From assembly GCA_017516745.1 (NCBI GenBank), contig JAFXBF010000014.1, positions 1-64,000 on the forward strand: a stretch of 64,000 bases of DNA, read 5' to 3'. This document shows positions 1-8,682 of this stretch, in pieces. Each line of letters begins with the position of its first letter. The first letter of the stretch is position 1. Source of the stretch: Clostridia bacterium (GTDB lineage: Bacteria > Bacillota > Clostridia > Oscillospirales > Acutalibacteraceae). The notes beneath the pieces are model-generated. The model had not been told where the DNA came from and made no database searches. It saw only the letters and a program-made list of their open reading frames with translations. The position numbers and the translations under genes are program-made.

Positions 1-160
1 ATACACAGACCCGTTTACGGGTAAGTAAGTAACAAACCTTTGCGGTTGGTAGTCGTAGGGTGCGCCTCCAGGCGTTGCCAGTATAGGAAGGGCTTTGCCC
101 GCATATGAAGAACCCCCGGCTAAGCCGGGGGGTTCCTATTAAGAATGGGTGTTATATGGG
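1..160. other. Non-coding window edge, chain of small hairpins
   Basis: No frame stays open for more than about ten codons. The segment is a run of short hairpins: ACCCG/CGGGT near 10-23, GCGCC/GGCG near 62-74, GGGC/GCCC near 89-100, and a long GC-rich one at 111-134. Such chains are common at ends of IS200/IS605-type elements and in structured RNAs, but what lies left of base 1 is not visible, so no identity is claimed. Confidence 0.3.
111..134. terminator. GC-rich hairpin, possible terminator
   Basis: Stem CCCCCGGC, loop TAA, stem GCCGGGGG with flanking AAC/GTT pairs. It lies 32 bases beyond the stop of the minus-strand gene ending at 166, but no clear T-run follows on either strand, so termination is only plausible. 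Confidence 0.4.
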
Positions 161-165
161 AGAAT

Positions 166-435
166 TCAAGCTATGAAAAGGGATAAGTCATAATCGTTTG
201 TTGCCGGTGCGTCCTCAACGAGGTGCATTTTGCTGCGGCGGATTTGGGCTGTGCGCTGTGCTCTTTCGTTGCGCTCGGCTTCGAGCTGCTTTCTTCTGCG
301 TGCAACGATAACCTTTGCAATGGATTCGGCAGCCTTGTCGAGAATTTTATCTTCAAAAGCAATGAGCTTTTCTTCCTTGACTATGCCGATGAGAACGAGT
401 GTAACGAGAGCGATTTCGATGATTGTTGCTAACAT
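166..435 (-). CDS. Small single-pass membrane protein under LexA-like boxes
   Basis: The protein has 89 residues and no family I recognise. Residues 1-20 form one hydrophobic segment (LATIIEIALVTLVLIGIV). A long charged helix follows, rich in K, R and E (about residues 21-70, including IVARRRKQLEAERNER), then a short acidic C-terminus. Basic residues after the membrane segment suggest a cytoplasmic C-terminus. The start at 435 was chosen because AGGAAG sits just upstream; an upstream in-frame ATG at 564 lies beyond the promoter and would give 132 residues. The gene stands alone behind a near-perfect promoter and two LexA-type boxes, so DNA-damage induction is inferred. SOS-induced cell-division inhibitors in Bacillota (YneA, SidA-like) are also small membrane proteins, but no sequence relation is visible here. 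Confidence 0.7.
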   Translation of the reverse strand: MLATIIEIALVTLVLIGIVKEEKLIAFEDKILDKAAESIAKVIVARRRKQLEAERNERAQRTAQIRRSKMHLVEDAPATNDYDLSLFIA

Positions 436-469
436 ATTTAATCTTCCTTTCTTTTTTAAAACGCTTTGC

Positions 470-481
470 GAACGGTTGTTT
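470..481. promoter_or_regulatory. Second, imperfect LexA-like box
   Basis: GAACGGTTGTTT differs from GAAC-N4-GTTC at the last base. It lies 30 bases from the first box, about three helical turns, in the leader of the same gene. Confidence 0.4.
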
Positions 482-499
482 TTCTGTCGAACAAATTGG

Positions 500-511
500 G
501 AACGTTTGTTC
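500..511. promoter_or_regulatory. LexA (SOS) box, exact GAAC-N4-GTTC
   Basis: GAACGTTTGTTC matches the Gram-positive LexA/DinR core GAAC-N4-GTTC exactly. It covers the predicted transcription start, where a repressor would block initiation. Confidence 0.65.
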
Positions 512-523
512 TTTACACCTATG

Positions 524-551
524 ATTATAGCACGTTTTTTGCGTTTGTCAA
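524..551 (-). promoter_or_regulatory. Consensus promoter of the small membrane protein gene
   Basis: On the minus strand TTGACA (551-546), 16 bases, then TATAAT (529-524). Transcription would begin near 517 and run through both LexA-like boxes. Confidence 0.8.
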
Positions 552-634
552 CACAAATGTTCACAAAAATTGCCGTTCACAGTACCAAAAAGCGGACTGT
601 AGACGGCAAAAAAACACCTGTAAGGGGGACTTTC

Positions 635-1618
635 TCAATTTTCTATTTCATTCGGGTTTTTGCGTCCTGCAAGGAAATCGCTGATGTTCTGCAGGGTGGT
701 CTGTGCAATTGCGGAAAGGGCATCGTGGGTGAGGAAAGCCTGGTGTGAGGTAACGAGCACGTTGGGCAGGGAAATCAGCCGTGCAAGGATATCGTCACGC
801 ACAATGTGGTTGGAAAAATCCTCATAAAAGAGTGAGGTTTCCTCCTCGTAAACATCAAGGCACGCACCGCCCAGCCGCTCTGAAATGAGTGCGTCGAGCA
901 ACGCTTCGCTGTCAATGAGCGCACCTCTTGAGGTGTTTACGATTATTGCGTTCGGCTTCATAAATTCAAGCGTGCGGCGGCAGATAATGTGACGTGTCGC
1001 CTTGGTCAGAGGACAGTGGAGTGACACGATATCGCTGCGGTTTAGCAGCTCTTCGAGCCCGACATATTCAATGTACGGACAGTCCCTGCGCACGGGGTCG
1101 TAGGCTAAAACTTTCATACCGAAGCCGTTGCAGATATTGGCAAGAGCAAGCCCGATTTTGCCCGTGCCGATAATTCCGACAGTCTTTCCGTAAAGGTCGA
1201 AGCCGACAAAGCCGTTGAGCGAAAAATTGAAATCCCTTGTGCGCAGATACGCCTTGTGAGTTTTGCGGTTGAGTGTGAGAAGCATCGCAACCGAGTGCTC
1301 GGCAACGGCATAGGGCGAGTAATCGGGCACACGGAAGAAGCGGATTTTTCCCTTTGCCGCCTCCAAATCAACGTTGTTGAAGCCTGCACAGCGCAGGGCA
1401 ACGCAGTGTATGCCGCAGTCGTAAAGAGCCTTTATTGTCTTGGCGGACAAATCGTCGTTGACAAAGGCGATTGCCGCACTTTTTCTTTTTGCAAGCACGG
1501 CTGTTTTCGGGCTCAATTTCGTTTCAAAGTAGTCAATTTCAAACCCGTAAGCGGATTTGTAGCGGTCAAAATAAGTCCTGTCGTAGGGCTTTGTGTCGTA
1601 GAAGCAGAGGGATTGCAT
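635..1618 (-). CDS. D-2-hydroxyacid dehydrogenase (D-lactate dehydrogenase-like)
   Basis: NAD-dependent reduction of a 2-oxoacid, most likely pyruvate to D-lactate, in the cytoplasm. The length (327 residues) is normal for the LdhA/D-isomer-specific family. The Rossmann motif GIIGTGKIG is near residue 148, the catalytic Arg in NTSRGALID near 232, the Glu in the DVYEEE stretch, and the catalytic His in TSHQAF near 294. The start at 1618 leaves seven bases after AAGGA; the in-frame ATG at 1624 almost touches that site and is less likely. The gene is alone; a repeat element lies just upstream. Substrate choice within the family is not decidable from sequence. Confidence 0.9.
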   Translation of the reverse strand: MQSLCFYDTKPYDRTYFDRYKSAYGFEIDYFETKLSPKTAVLAKRKSAAIAFVNDDLSAKTIKALYDCGIHCVALRCAGFNNVDLEAAKGKIRFFRVPDYSPYAVAEHSVAMLLTLNRKTHKAYLRTRDFNFSLNGFVGFDLYGKTVGIIGTGKIGLALANICNGFGMKVLAYDPVRRDCPYIEYVGLEELLNRSDIVSLHCPLTKATRHIICRRTLEFMKPNAIIVNTSRGALIDSEALLDALISERLGGACLDVYEEETSLFYEDFSNHIVRDDILARLISLPNVLVTSHQAFLTHDALSAIAQTTLQNISDFLAGRKNPNEIEN

Positions 1619-1664
1619 AGTCATTTCCTTTCGATGGCTTTAATTTACGGTTAATCGATATGAG

Positions 1665-1820
1665 TGCAAAATGCAAAGTGCAAAATGCAAAGTGCAAAGT
1701 GCAAAGTTAAGGGTCGCTTCGCTCCGATTTTATACAAAGTAAAAGTGAAGCATAATATACAATCGGGTGAGGGCAAAGCCCTCCCACAATTTTGCATTTT
1801 GCACTTAGCATTTTGCATTG
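1665..1820. repeat. Heptad-armed inverted repeat, copy A (complete)
   Basis: The left arm is a 7-bp tandem array of TGCAAAR units. A core CGCTTCGCTCCG segment follows, then a spacer, a GAGGGC-AAA-GCCCTC hairpin, and a right arm carrying the same heptads inverted. It fills most of the 1619-2036 gap; the rest holds the promoter of the next gene. Confidence 0.8.
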
Positions 1821-1932
1821 TTTGTCTTTGACAAACTGTATTTTATCACTCGTATTTTCCCACAAGCAGAAAGTTTTATTCTTTGTCAAAAGTAACAAAA
1901 ATTTTTTCTACATATTATTAATAATAAAAATC

Positions 1933-1961
1933 TTGATTTAAATAGAAAATTGTCTTATAAT
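1933..1961 (+). promoter_or_regulatory. Promoter of the nucleoside transporter operon
   Basis: TTGATT (1933-1938), 17 bases, TATAAT (1956-1961). The 75-base leader shows no purine riboswitch that I can recognise. Confidence 0.7.
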
Positions 1962-2036
1962 CTTTGTGTTAATAAGTCCGGCTGCGGTTTAAGATTGCAA
2001 TCGGCTGATTAAAAATTTTTTCGGAGGTAGAAAACC

Positions 2037-3266
2037 ATGAAAAAGTTCACAAAGCTCCTGGCCCTGCTTACAGCAGTTGCGATGCTCTTCTGCTTTGCTG
2101 CTTGCGGCGGTTCAGGCGACGAAAACCAGACAACTCAGCCCGCAGGCGAGTCCGACCTCGCTAACCTCAAGGTTGGTTTCATCTTCCTTCACGATGAAAA
2201 CTCAACCTACGACCTCAACTTCATCAAGGCTGCAAGAGAAGCTTGCGCAAAGCTTGGTGTAGAGATTGTCGAAAAGGTTAACATCCCCGAGAGCAACGAC
2301 TGCTACGAAGCAGCTGTTGACCTTGCAGACCGTGGCTGCGACATCGTTTTCGCAGACAGCTTCGGCCACGAGCAGTACATGATTCAGGCTGCAAAGGAAT
2401 ATCCGGACGTACAGTTCTGCCACGCTACAGGCACAATGGCTCACACAGAAAACCTTGCTAACTACCACAACGCTTTCGCTTCCATTTACGAGGGCCGTTA
2501 CCTTGCAGGTGTTGCTGCAGGCCTCAAGCTCAACGAAATGATCGAAGCAGGTCAGTTCACAGCAGAGGAAGCAAAGATGGGTTACGTCGGTGCTTTCACA
2601 TACGCAGAGGTTATCTCCGGTTACACATCCTTCTATCTCGGCGCAAAGTCCGTATGCCCGACTGTTACTATGGAAGTTCAGTTCACAGGCAGCTGGTACG
2701 ACGAAATGGCTGAGAAGGAAGCTGCTGAAAAGCTCCTCTCCAACGGCTGTAAGCTCATCAGCCAGCACGCTGACTCCATGGGTGCTCCCACAGCCTGTGA
2801 AACAAAGGGTGTTCCCAACGTTTCCTACAACGGCAGCACAGTTGCAGCCTGCCCCAACACCTTCATCATCTCCTCCAGAATCAACTGGGTTCCCTACTTC
2901 GAGTATATGATTAACTGCGTAGCCAACGGCGAAGCTATTGCTGCTGACTGGTGTAAGGGTCTCGAAGCAGGTGCTGTTGAGCTCAGCGAAATCAACGACA
3001 AGGCTGCTGCTCCCGGCACAGCTCAAGCAATTGCAGACGCAAAGGCAAAGCTTGCTGACGGCACACTCCACGTATTTGATACAGCTACATTCACAGTTAA
3101 CGGCGAAACACTCACAAGCTATAAGGCAGACGTTGACACAGACGCTGCTTACACAGCTGATACAGAGGTTATTGCAGACGGTTACTTCCACGAGTCCGAG
3201 TACCGCTCAGCTCCCTACTTCGACCTTCGTATCGACGGCATCACCCTTCTCAACGAGAAGTTCTGA
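2037..3266 (+). CDS. BMP-family substrate-binding lipoprotein (nucleoside-type)
   Basis: Extracellular solute receptor of the ABC importer encoded immediately downstream. The signal peptide ends in a lipobox (CFAAC) with Cys23 as lipid anchor. The rest has the Bmp/PnrA/TmpC fold signature: the opening LKVGFIFLHDENSTYD, a GCDIVFADSFGHEQYM segment, and YVGAFTYAEVISGYTSFYLGA. Members of this family bind purine or other nucleosides. The order receptor, double ATPase, two permeases is the same as in Bacillus nup (yuf) loci. The start follows CGGAGG at good spacing. Codon use is strongly biased, suggesting high expression. A terminator and a repeat follow, so the receptor is probably made in excess over the membrane parts. 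Confidence 0.9.
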   Translation: MKKFTKLLALLTAVAMLFCFAACGGSGDENQTTQPAGESDLANLKVGFIFLHDENSTYDLNFIKAAREACAKLGVEIVEKVNIPESNDCYEAAVDLADRGCDIVFADSFGHEQYMIQAAKEYPDVQFCHATGTMAHTENLANYHNAFASIYEGRYLAGVAAGLKLNEMIEAGQFTAEEAKMGYVGAFTYAEVISGYTSFYLGAKSVCPTVTMEVQFTGSWYDEMAEKEAAEKLLSNGCKLISQHADSMGAPTACETKGVPNVSYNGSTVAACPNTFIISSRINWVPYFEYMINCVANGEAIAADWCKGLEAGAVELSEINDKAAAPGTAQAIADAKAKLADGTLHVFDTATFTVNGETLTSYKADVDTDAAYTADTEVIADGYFHESEYRSAPYFDLRIDGITLLNEKF

Positions 3267-3285
3267 TTTGATTAATTAACAAAAT

Positions 3286-3315
3286 AGGCGGAGCGTAACA
3301 CCTCCGCCTGTTTTG
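3286..3315 (+). terminator. Terminator/attenuator after the BMP gene
   Basis: Hairpin AGGCGGAG...CTCCGCCT followed by TTTT. Partial read-through would give less ATPase and permease than receptor. Confidence 0.7.
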
Positions 3316-3330
3316 AATTATTTTTTAATT

Positions 3331-3459
3331 AATAATGAATAATGAATGATGAAAAATGAATAATTGTCGGCGGGACACCCGCACCCGAATTTTATTAAAA
3401 TCGGAGCGAAGTGACCCTCCATTATTCACTATTCATTATTCACTATTCATTATTCACTG
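3331..3459. repeat. Heptad-armed inverted repeat, copy B (TGAATAA type)
   Basis: Arms are TGAATAA-type 7-bp units (left) and inverted TTATTCA-type units (right). The core has the GGCGGGACACCCGC hairpin and CGGAGCGAAGTGACC. It sits inside the transporter operon and ends about ten bases before the next ribosome site. Confidence 0.75.
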
Positions 3460-3475
3460 ATTTGGAGGTAATTCC

Positions 3476-5014
3476 GTGGGCACACAAGCTGCAATTGAAC
3501 TGAAAAATATCACAAAGACCTTCGGCAGCGTTATTGCCAACAAGGATGTTTCGCTTACCGTTAACCGTGGCGAAATTCTTTCCGTCCTCGGCGAAAACGG
3601 CAGTGGCAAAACCACGCTGATGAATATGATTTCGGGCATTTATTTTCCCGACCACGGTCAGATTTTCATCGACGGCAAGGAGGTTGTCATCCGCTCCCCG
3701 AGGGATGCGTTTGATTATAAAATCGGTATGATTCACCAGCACTTCAAGCTGGTTGACGTTTTCTCTGCAGCAGAGAATATTGTTCTCGGTCTGGAGGAAG
3801 AGGGCAAGTTCAACGTGAAGCAGTCTGCCGAAAAAATCCGTAAAATCAGCGAGCAGTACGGCTTTGACCTTGACCCGAAAAAGAAGATTTACGAGATGTC
3901 CGTTTCCGAAAAGCAGACCGTTGAAATTATCAAGGTGCTTTACAGGGGCGCAGATATTCTTATTCTCGACGAGCCTACAGCCGTTCTCACTCCGCAGGAA
4001 ACGCAGAAGCTTTTTGCAATCCTTCGCAGAATGAGGGACGACGGCAAGGCAATAATAATCATCACCCACAAGATGCAGGAGGTTCTTTCTCTTTCAAACC
4101 GTGTTGCCGTTCTTCGCAAGGGCGAGTATATCGGCACGGTTGAAACAAGTCAGACGAGCGAGGCACAGCTTACCGAAATGATGGTCGGCCAGAAAATCGA
4201 CCTCAATATCGAAAGAACCGAGCCGAAGGATTCACAGGACAGGCTTGAGGTAAAGGACATAAGTTGCATCAACCGTGAGGGCATAAAGCTGCTTGACAAT
4301 ATTTCCTTTACCGCTCGTTCGGGCGAAATTCTCGGCATTGCAGGTATCGCAGGCAGCGGTCAGCGTGAGCTGCTCGAATCAATCGCAGGCCTTCAGCACC
4401 TCAATCAGGGCGAGATTCTTTACCACAACCCCAAAACGGGCAAAACGGATAACCTGCGTGACAAAACACCGTTGCAGATTCGTGACCTGGGTGTTCGTCT
4501 TTCCTTCGTTCCCGAGGACAGACTGGGTATGGGTCTTGTCGGCAATATGGATATTGTTGACAATATGATGCTGCGCAGCTACCGCAGGGGTAAAACAGCC
4601 TTCCTTGAAAGAAAGAAGCCCAAGGATCTGGCAAAGAAAATTATAGAAGAGCTGAATGTCGTCACACCCGACGCAAATACTCCCGTGCGCCGTCTTTCGG
4701 GCGGTAACGTTCAGAAGGTTCTCGTCGGCCGTGAAATTGCTTCGTCGCCCACGGTGCTTATGGCGGCTTATCCCGTAAGAGGTCTTGACATCAACTCGTC
4801 TTATATGATTTACAATCTTCTCAACCGCCAGAAGGAAAGCGGTGTTGCCGTTATCTTCGTCGGTGAGGATTTGGACGTTCTTTTAGAGCTGTGTGACAGA
4901 ATTATGGTTATCAGCTCGGGCCGTATTTCGGGCACGGTTGATGCAAGGACTGCAACAAAAGAAGAAATCGGTCTGCTTATGACCAAGAACAGCGGAGGTG
5001 AAGGCAATGAGTAA
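3476..5014 (+). CDS. Nucleoside-type ABC transporter, double ATP-binding subunit
   Basis: Energises import of the ligand delivered by the lipoprotein. Two ATPase domains lie in tandem (about 5-240 and 255-505), 512 residues as usual for the NupO/RbsA-like group. Domain 1 has Walker A GENGSGKTT (39-47) and Walker B ILILDEPT. Its signature loop is degenerate (MSVSEKQ). Domain 2 has a weak Walker A (GIAGSGQRELLES), a good LSGGNVQK signature, and a Walker B region lacking the usual acidic pair (VLMAAYPVRGLD). This asymmetry is normal for the family. It starts at GTG after GGAGG. The next permease gene overlaps its end. Confidence 0.92.
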   Translation: MGTQAAIELKNITKTFGSVIANKDVSLTVNRGEILSVLGENGSGKTTLMNMISGIYFPDHGQIFIDGKEVVIRSPRDAFDYKIGMIHQHFKLVDVFSAAENIVLGLEEEGKFNVKQSAEKIRKISEQYGFDLDPKKKIYEMSVSEKQTVEIIKVLYRGADILILDEPTAVLTPQETQKLFAILRRMRDDGKAIIIITHKMQEVLSLSNRVAVLRKGEYIGTVETSQTSEAQLTEMMVGQKIDLNIERTEPKDSQDRLEVKDISCINREGIKLLDNISFTARSGEILGIAGIAGSGQRELLESIAGLQHLNQGEILYHNPKTGKTDNLRDKTPLQIRDLGVRLSFVPEDRLGMGLVGNMDIVDNMMLRSYRRGKTAFLERKKPKDLAKKIIEELNVVTPDANTPVRRLSGGNVQKVLVGREIASSPTVLMAAYPVRGLDINSSYMIYNLLNRQKESGVAVIFVGEDLDVLLELCDRIMVISSGRISGTVDARTATKEEIGLLMTKNSGGEGNE

Positions 5015-6113
5015 AAGCGTTAAAGAGGCACACGAGCCTCTGTTCCACATTGCCAAGCGTGAGGCGCTTCCGTTCTGGCTGTCGTGGATAATCCGTATCG
5101 GTGCTGTTGCCGCCGCACTTGTTGCCTGCGCCGCAGTAACCGTTCTGCTCACGGGCGAAAACCCGATTCAGGTTTACGCCACCATGATTGACGGCGCAAT
5201 CGGTACCGAGCGCAGAACATGGTCGCTTCTTCAGAATACGGCTATGCTGCTTTGTATTTCGCTTGCCGTAACGCCTGCGTTCAAAATGAAATTCTGGAAC
5301 ATCGGCGCAGAGGGTCAGGTGCTCATGGGCGGCCTTGCAACAGCCGCCTGTATGATTCTCTTCGGTGACAAGCTGTCCGCTCCCTTGCTTATGATTGTTA
5401 TGATAGTCACAAGCGTTCTTGCAGGCGCAATCTGGGGCTTTATCCCTGCGTTTTTCAAGGCAAACTGGAACACAAACGAAACGCTGTTCACGCTTATGAT
5501 GAACTACATCGCAATGCAGATTGTTTCGTTCTTTACCTATATGTGGTCAGTGCCCAAGGGCTCGGGTCAGATTGGTGTTATCAACGCAAAAACACAGGCA
5601 GGCTGGATTCCTGCACTCGGCGGCAAAGCCTACCTGCTCAACATAATAATTGTTGCCGTGCTTACGGCGGTTATGTATGTTTACCTCAAATACAGCAAGC
5701 ACGGCTACGAAATTTCCGTTGTCGGCGAAAGCGAAAACACCGCAAGATATATCGGTATCAACGTTAAAAAGGTTATTATGCGTACCGTTCTTCTTTCGGG
5801 TGCACTCTGCGGCATCGCAGGTCTGCTTTTGGTCAGCGGTACTGACCACACAATCACCCGTAACACCGTTGCAGGCAGAGGCTTCACGGCGATTATGGTT
5901 TCGTGGCTTGCCAAGTTCAACCCCGTTTATATGATACTTACATCTTTCCTCATTGTTTTTCTGCAAAAGGGTGCAACCGAAATTTCCACTATCTTCGGTC
6001 TTAACGACTCGTTCTCGGAAATCATTACGGGTATAATCATTTTCTTCATCATCGGCAGTGAGTTTTTTGTAAACTATACAATCAAATTCCGTGAGAAGGA
6101 GGCGAACAAGTAA
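5007..6113 (+). CDS. Nucleoside-type ABC permease 1
   Basis: First membrane subunit of the importer, with about nine to ten hydrophobic segments and the family's conserved stretch MKFWNIGAEGQVLMGGLA. A short cytoplasmic N-terminus precedes the first segment (about residue 27). ATG at 5007 was chosen because GGAGG lies eight bases before it and overlaps an alternative GTG at 4998. The gene overlaps the ATPase by eight bases and the next permease by one (TAATG), indicating translational coupling. It belongs to the BPD_transp_2 family, as in NupP/BmpC-like proteins. Confidence 0.92.
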   Translation: MSKSVKEAHEPLFHIAKREALPFWLSWIIRIGAVAAALVACAAVTVLLTGENPIQVYATMIDGAIGTERRTWSLLQNTAMLLCISLAVTPAFKMKFWNIGAEGQVLMGGLATAACMILFGDKLSAPLLMIVMIVTSVLAGAIWGFIPAFFKANWNTNETLFTLMMNYIAMQIVSFFTYMWSVPKGSGQIGVINAKTQAGWIPALGGKAYLLNIIIVAVLTAVMYVYLKYSKHGYEISVVGESENTARYIGINVKKVIMRTVLLSGALCGIAGLLLVSGTDHTITRNTVAGRGFTAIMVSWLAKFNPVYMILTSFLIVFLQKGATEISTIFGLNDSFSEIITGIIIFFIIGSEFFVNYTIKFREKEANK

Positions 6114-7090
6114 TGATTATTGCTTTTATTCAGCGTGCAATCGTTCAGGGTATACCCCTTCTGTTCGGCTCAACGGGTGAAATCATCACGGAAAAGAGCG
6201 GTAACCTCAACCTCGGTACGGCAGGCGTTATGTATGTCGGCGGTATCTCGGGCGTTATCGGTGCTTTCCTCTATGAAGGCTCGGTCGAAACGGTCAACCC
6301 CGTGCTGGCTGTGCTGATTCCGATTCTCTCCTGCATTTTAGGCTCGCTCATAATGGGTCTGATTTATTCGTTCCTCACAGTTACATTAAGAGCAAACCAG
6401 AACGTTACGGGTCTTGCGCTGACAACCTTCGGTGTCGGCGTGGGCAACTTCTTCGGCGGCTCGCTTATCAAGCTGACCGATTCGGATTTACCCTCAATCA
6501 CACTCACACAGACAAGCAACTGCTTTAAAGCAACGCTTCCCTTTGCGGACAGGCTCGGCTGGTTCGGCGAAATTTTTCTTTCCTACAGCTTCCTTGCCTA
6601 TGTCGCAATCGCAATAGCCCTGCTTGCAGCGTTTTACTTCAACCGCACACGCTCGGGTCTTTCCCTTCGTGCAGTCGGCGAAAACCCTGCCACGGCTGAT
6701 GCGGCAGGTATCAGCGTAAGCAAATATAAGTATCTTTCCACCTGCGTGGGAAGCATAATTGCAGGCTTCGGCGGCTTATACTATGTTATGGACTATGCCT
6801 GCGGCATCTGGTCAAACGATGCCTTCGGCGACAGAGGCTGGCTTGCAATCGCACTTGTTATTTTTGCAATCTGGCGCCCGAATGTAAGCATTATCGGCTC
6901 AATTGTTTTCGGCGGTCTGCTTATTATTCACAACTACATTCCGGGCTTGAGCTTCAGTGGCCAGGAAATACTGAAGATGACACCCTATGTCGTAACAATC
7001 CTTGTTCTCATCATTATTTCCATGCGCCAGAAGCGTGAAAATCAGCCCCCGGCAAGCCTCGGTCTTTCATATTTCCGAGAAGAAAGATAA
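6113..7090 (+). CDS. Nucleoside-type ABC permease 2
   Basis: Second membrane subunit of the importer, 325 residues with about eight to nine hydrophobic segments. The family landmarks are GSTGEIITEKSGNLNLGTAG near the N-terminus and the loop GENPATADAAGISVSKYKY around residue 193. The start codon shares one base with the stop of permease 1. The order and overlaps match the NupPQ-type pair. The operon appears to end here or to run on into glpK 30-40 bases later; no terminator is visible in between. Confidence 0.92.
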   Translation: MIIAFIQRAIVQGIPLLFGSTGEIITEKSGNLNLGTAGVMYVGGISGVIGAFLYEGSVETVNPVLAVLIPILSCILGSLIMGLIYSFLTVTLRANQNVTGLALTTFGVGVGNFFGGSLIKLTDSDLPSITLTQTSNCFKATLPFADRLGWFGEIFLSYSFLAYVAIAIALLAAFYFNRTRSGLSLRAVGENPATADAAGISVSKYKYLSTCVGSIIAGFGGLYYVMDYACGIWSNDAFGDRGWLAIALVIFAIWRPNVSIIGSIVFGGLLIIHNYIPGLSFSGQEILKMTPYVVTILVLIIISMRQKRENQPPASLGLSYFREER

Positions 7091-7129
7091 ACAAAACAGA
7101 AAATTAATTTTACCGAAAGGATGGCAGAT

Positions 7130-8644
7130 ATGGCAAAGTATATCCTTGCCCTGGACCAGGGTACAACATCCTCACGAGCAATAGCCTTTGATAAAAAAGG
7201 CTCAATTGTCGCAAGCGCACAAAACGAATTTGCGCAGATTTATCCGCAGGCAGGCTGGGTAGAGCACGACCCGATGGAAATACTCTACAGCCAGTTTCAC
7301 TCGATAACCTCCCTTTTTGCAAAGGGTACGGTCAGCCCTTCGGAAATTGCCGCAATCGGCATAACAAACCAGCGTGAAACAACCATCCTCTGGGACAAAA
7401 CAACGGGTAAGCCCGTTTACAACGCTATCGTCTGGCAGTGCCGCCGTACGGCTGATTACTGTGAAAAGCTCAAGGCGGAGGGTCTGGACGAATATATCAA
7501 GGATCACACGGGTCTGCTGATTGATGCCTACTTTTCGGGCACGAAAATCAAGTGGATTTTAGACAACGTACCTGCCGCAAAGCAGCTGGCAGACGAGGGC
7601 AAGCTCCTTTTCGGTACGGTAGAAACGTGGCTTATCTGGAATCTTACGGGCGGTAAGGCACACGTTACGGATTATTCCAATGCCTGCCGTACAATGCTTT
7701 TTGATGTTGATAAGCTCTGCTGGGATGAATATCTCTGCGAGAAACTGGGAATACCAATGTCGATACTTCCCAAGGCTGTTCCTTCAAGCCTTCACTACGG
7801 TGATGTTGCGCCGGGTATTCTCGGCCTTGAAGCACTTGCAGGTGTTCCCATCTGCGGTGCCATCGGCGACCAGCCTGCCGCACTTTTCGGTCAGGGCTGC
7901 TTCAAGCCGGGTCAGGCAAAGAACACCTACGGCACGGGCTGCTTCCTGCTTATGAACACGGGTGAAAAACGAGTTCATTCCAAGAGCAACCTGCTTTCGG
8001 GCGTTGCGTGGGGCATAGGCGACAAGGTTGAATACGCTCTCGAAGGCTCTGCCTTCAACGCAGGCTCGGTTATCAAGTGGCTGCGTGACGAGCTTCATAT
8101 GGTCGATACTGCACGCCGTTGCGACGAGCTGGCAGAAACGGTTGAAGACGCAAACGGTATCTACCTCGTGCCTGCCTTCACGGGGCTCGGCGCACCGTAC
8201 TGGGATATGTACGCAAGAGGCTGTATAGTCGGTCTGACACGTGGTGTCAACCGTGCGCATTTCTGCCGTGCCGTGCTTGAAAGCATAACTTATCAGATGA
8301 CGGATTTGCTTGAAGCAATGACAGCCGATTCGGGCATTGAGCTGAGTGAACTGCGTGTTGACGGCGGTGCTTCCGTGAGCAACATTATGATGCAGATTCA
8401 GGCAGATATGATCAGAACAAAGGTCAACCGCCCCAAGACTGTCGAAACAACGGCACTCGGTGCTGCGTACCTTGCAGGTCTTTGTGTCGGCTACTGGGCG
8501 GATATGGCGGATATCGAAAACAACCGTGAGGTTGACACCGAATTTGAGCCGAAGATGGAAAAGGCTCAGCGTGACAAGCTCTATAAGGGTTGGAAGCGTG
8601 CCGTTGAAAGAGCAAAGAATTGGGAAAGCTCAGACGAAGAATAA
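7130..8644 (+). CDS. glpK: Glycerol kinase
   Basis: ATP-dependent phosphorylation of glycerol to glycerol 3-phosphate, feeding glycolysis and lipid synthesis. At 504 residues it matches the family. The FGGY kinase phosphate loop [10 protein letters not shown] is at 7-16, followed by the conserved [22 protein letters not shown], and the C-terminal VDGGAS and [10 protein letters not shown] segments. The ATG at 7130 sits eight bases after AAGG; the ATG at 7121 overlaps that site. There is no glycerol facilitator or glycerol-3-phosphate dehydrogenase nearby. The two downstream genes are C3/C4 oxidoreductases, so the cluster may connect glycerol or nucleoside carbon to pyruvate. That connection is inference. 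Confidence 0.95.
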   Translation: MAKYILALDQGTTSSRAIAFDKKGSIVASAQNEFAQIYPQAGWVEHDPMEILYSQFHSITSLFAKGTVSPSEIAAIGITNQRETTILWDKTTGKPVYNAIVWQCRRTADYCEKLKAEGLDEYIKDHTGLLIDAYFSGTKIKWILDNVPAAKQLADEGKLLFGTVETWLIWNLTGGKAHVTDYSNACRTMLFDVDKLCWDEYLCEKLGIPMSILPKAVPSSLHYGDVAPGILGLEALAGVPICGAIGDQPAALFGQGCFKPGQAKNTYGTGCFLLMNTGEKRVHSKSNLLSGVAWGIGDKVEYALEGSAFNAGSVIKWLRDELHMVDTARRCDELAETVEDANGIYLVPAFTGLGAPYWDMYARGCIVGLTRGVNRAHFCRAVLESITYQMTDLLEAMTADSGIELSELRVDGGASVSNIMMQIQADMIRTKVNRPKTVETTALGAAYLAGLCVGYWADMADIENNREVDTEFEPKMEKAQRDKLYKGWKRAVERAKNWESSDEE

Positions 8645-8682
8645 ACAACAAACAATTCAGGCTTTTTTAAGGAGAGTAATTG

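Noticed and set aside
1665..1708. CRISPR-like array (7-bp tandem units)
   Set aside because: Units are 7 bp without spacers, and occur as inverted arms around hairpins; no cas genes.
1962..2036. Purine riboswitch upstream of the nucleoside transporter
   Set aside because: The leader is too short and lacks the three-way junction loops of purine aptamers.
2202..3191. 329-codon open frame opposite the BMP lipoprotein gene
   Set aside because: Rich in Cys and Val, no ribosome site, and fully antisense to a strongly biased, recognisable gene; it is a codon-bias shadow.
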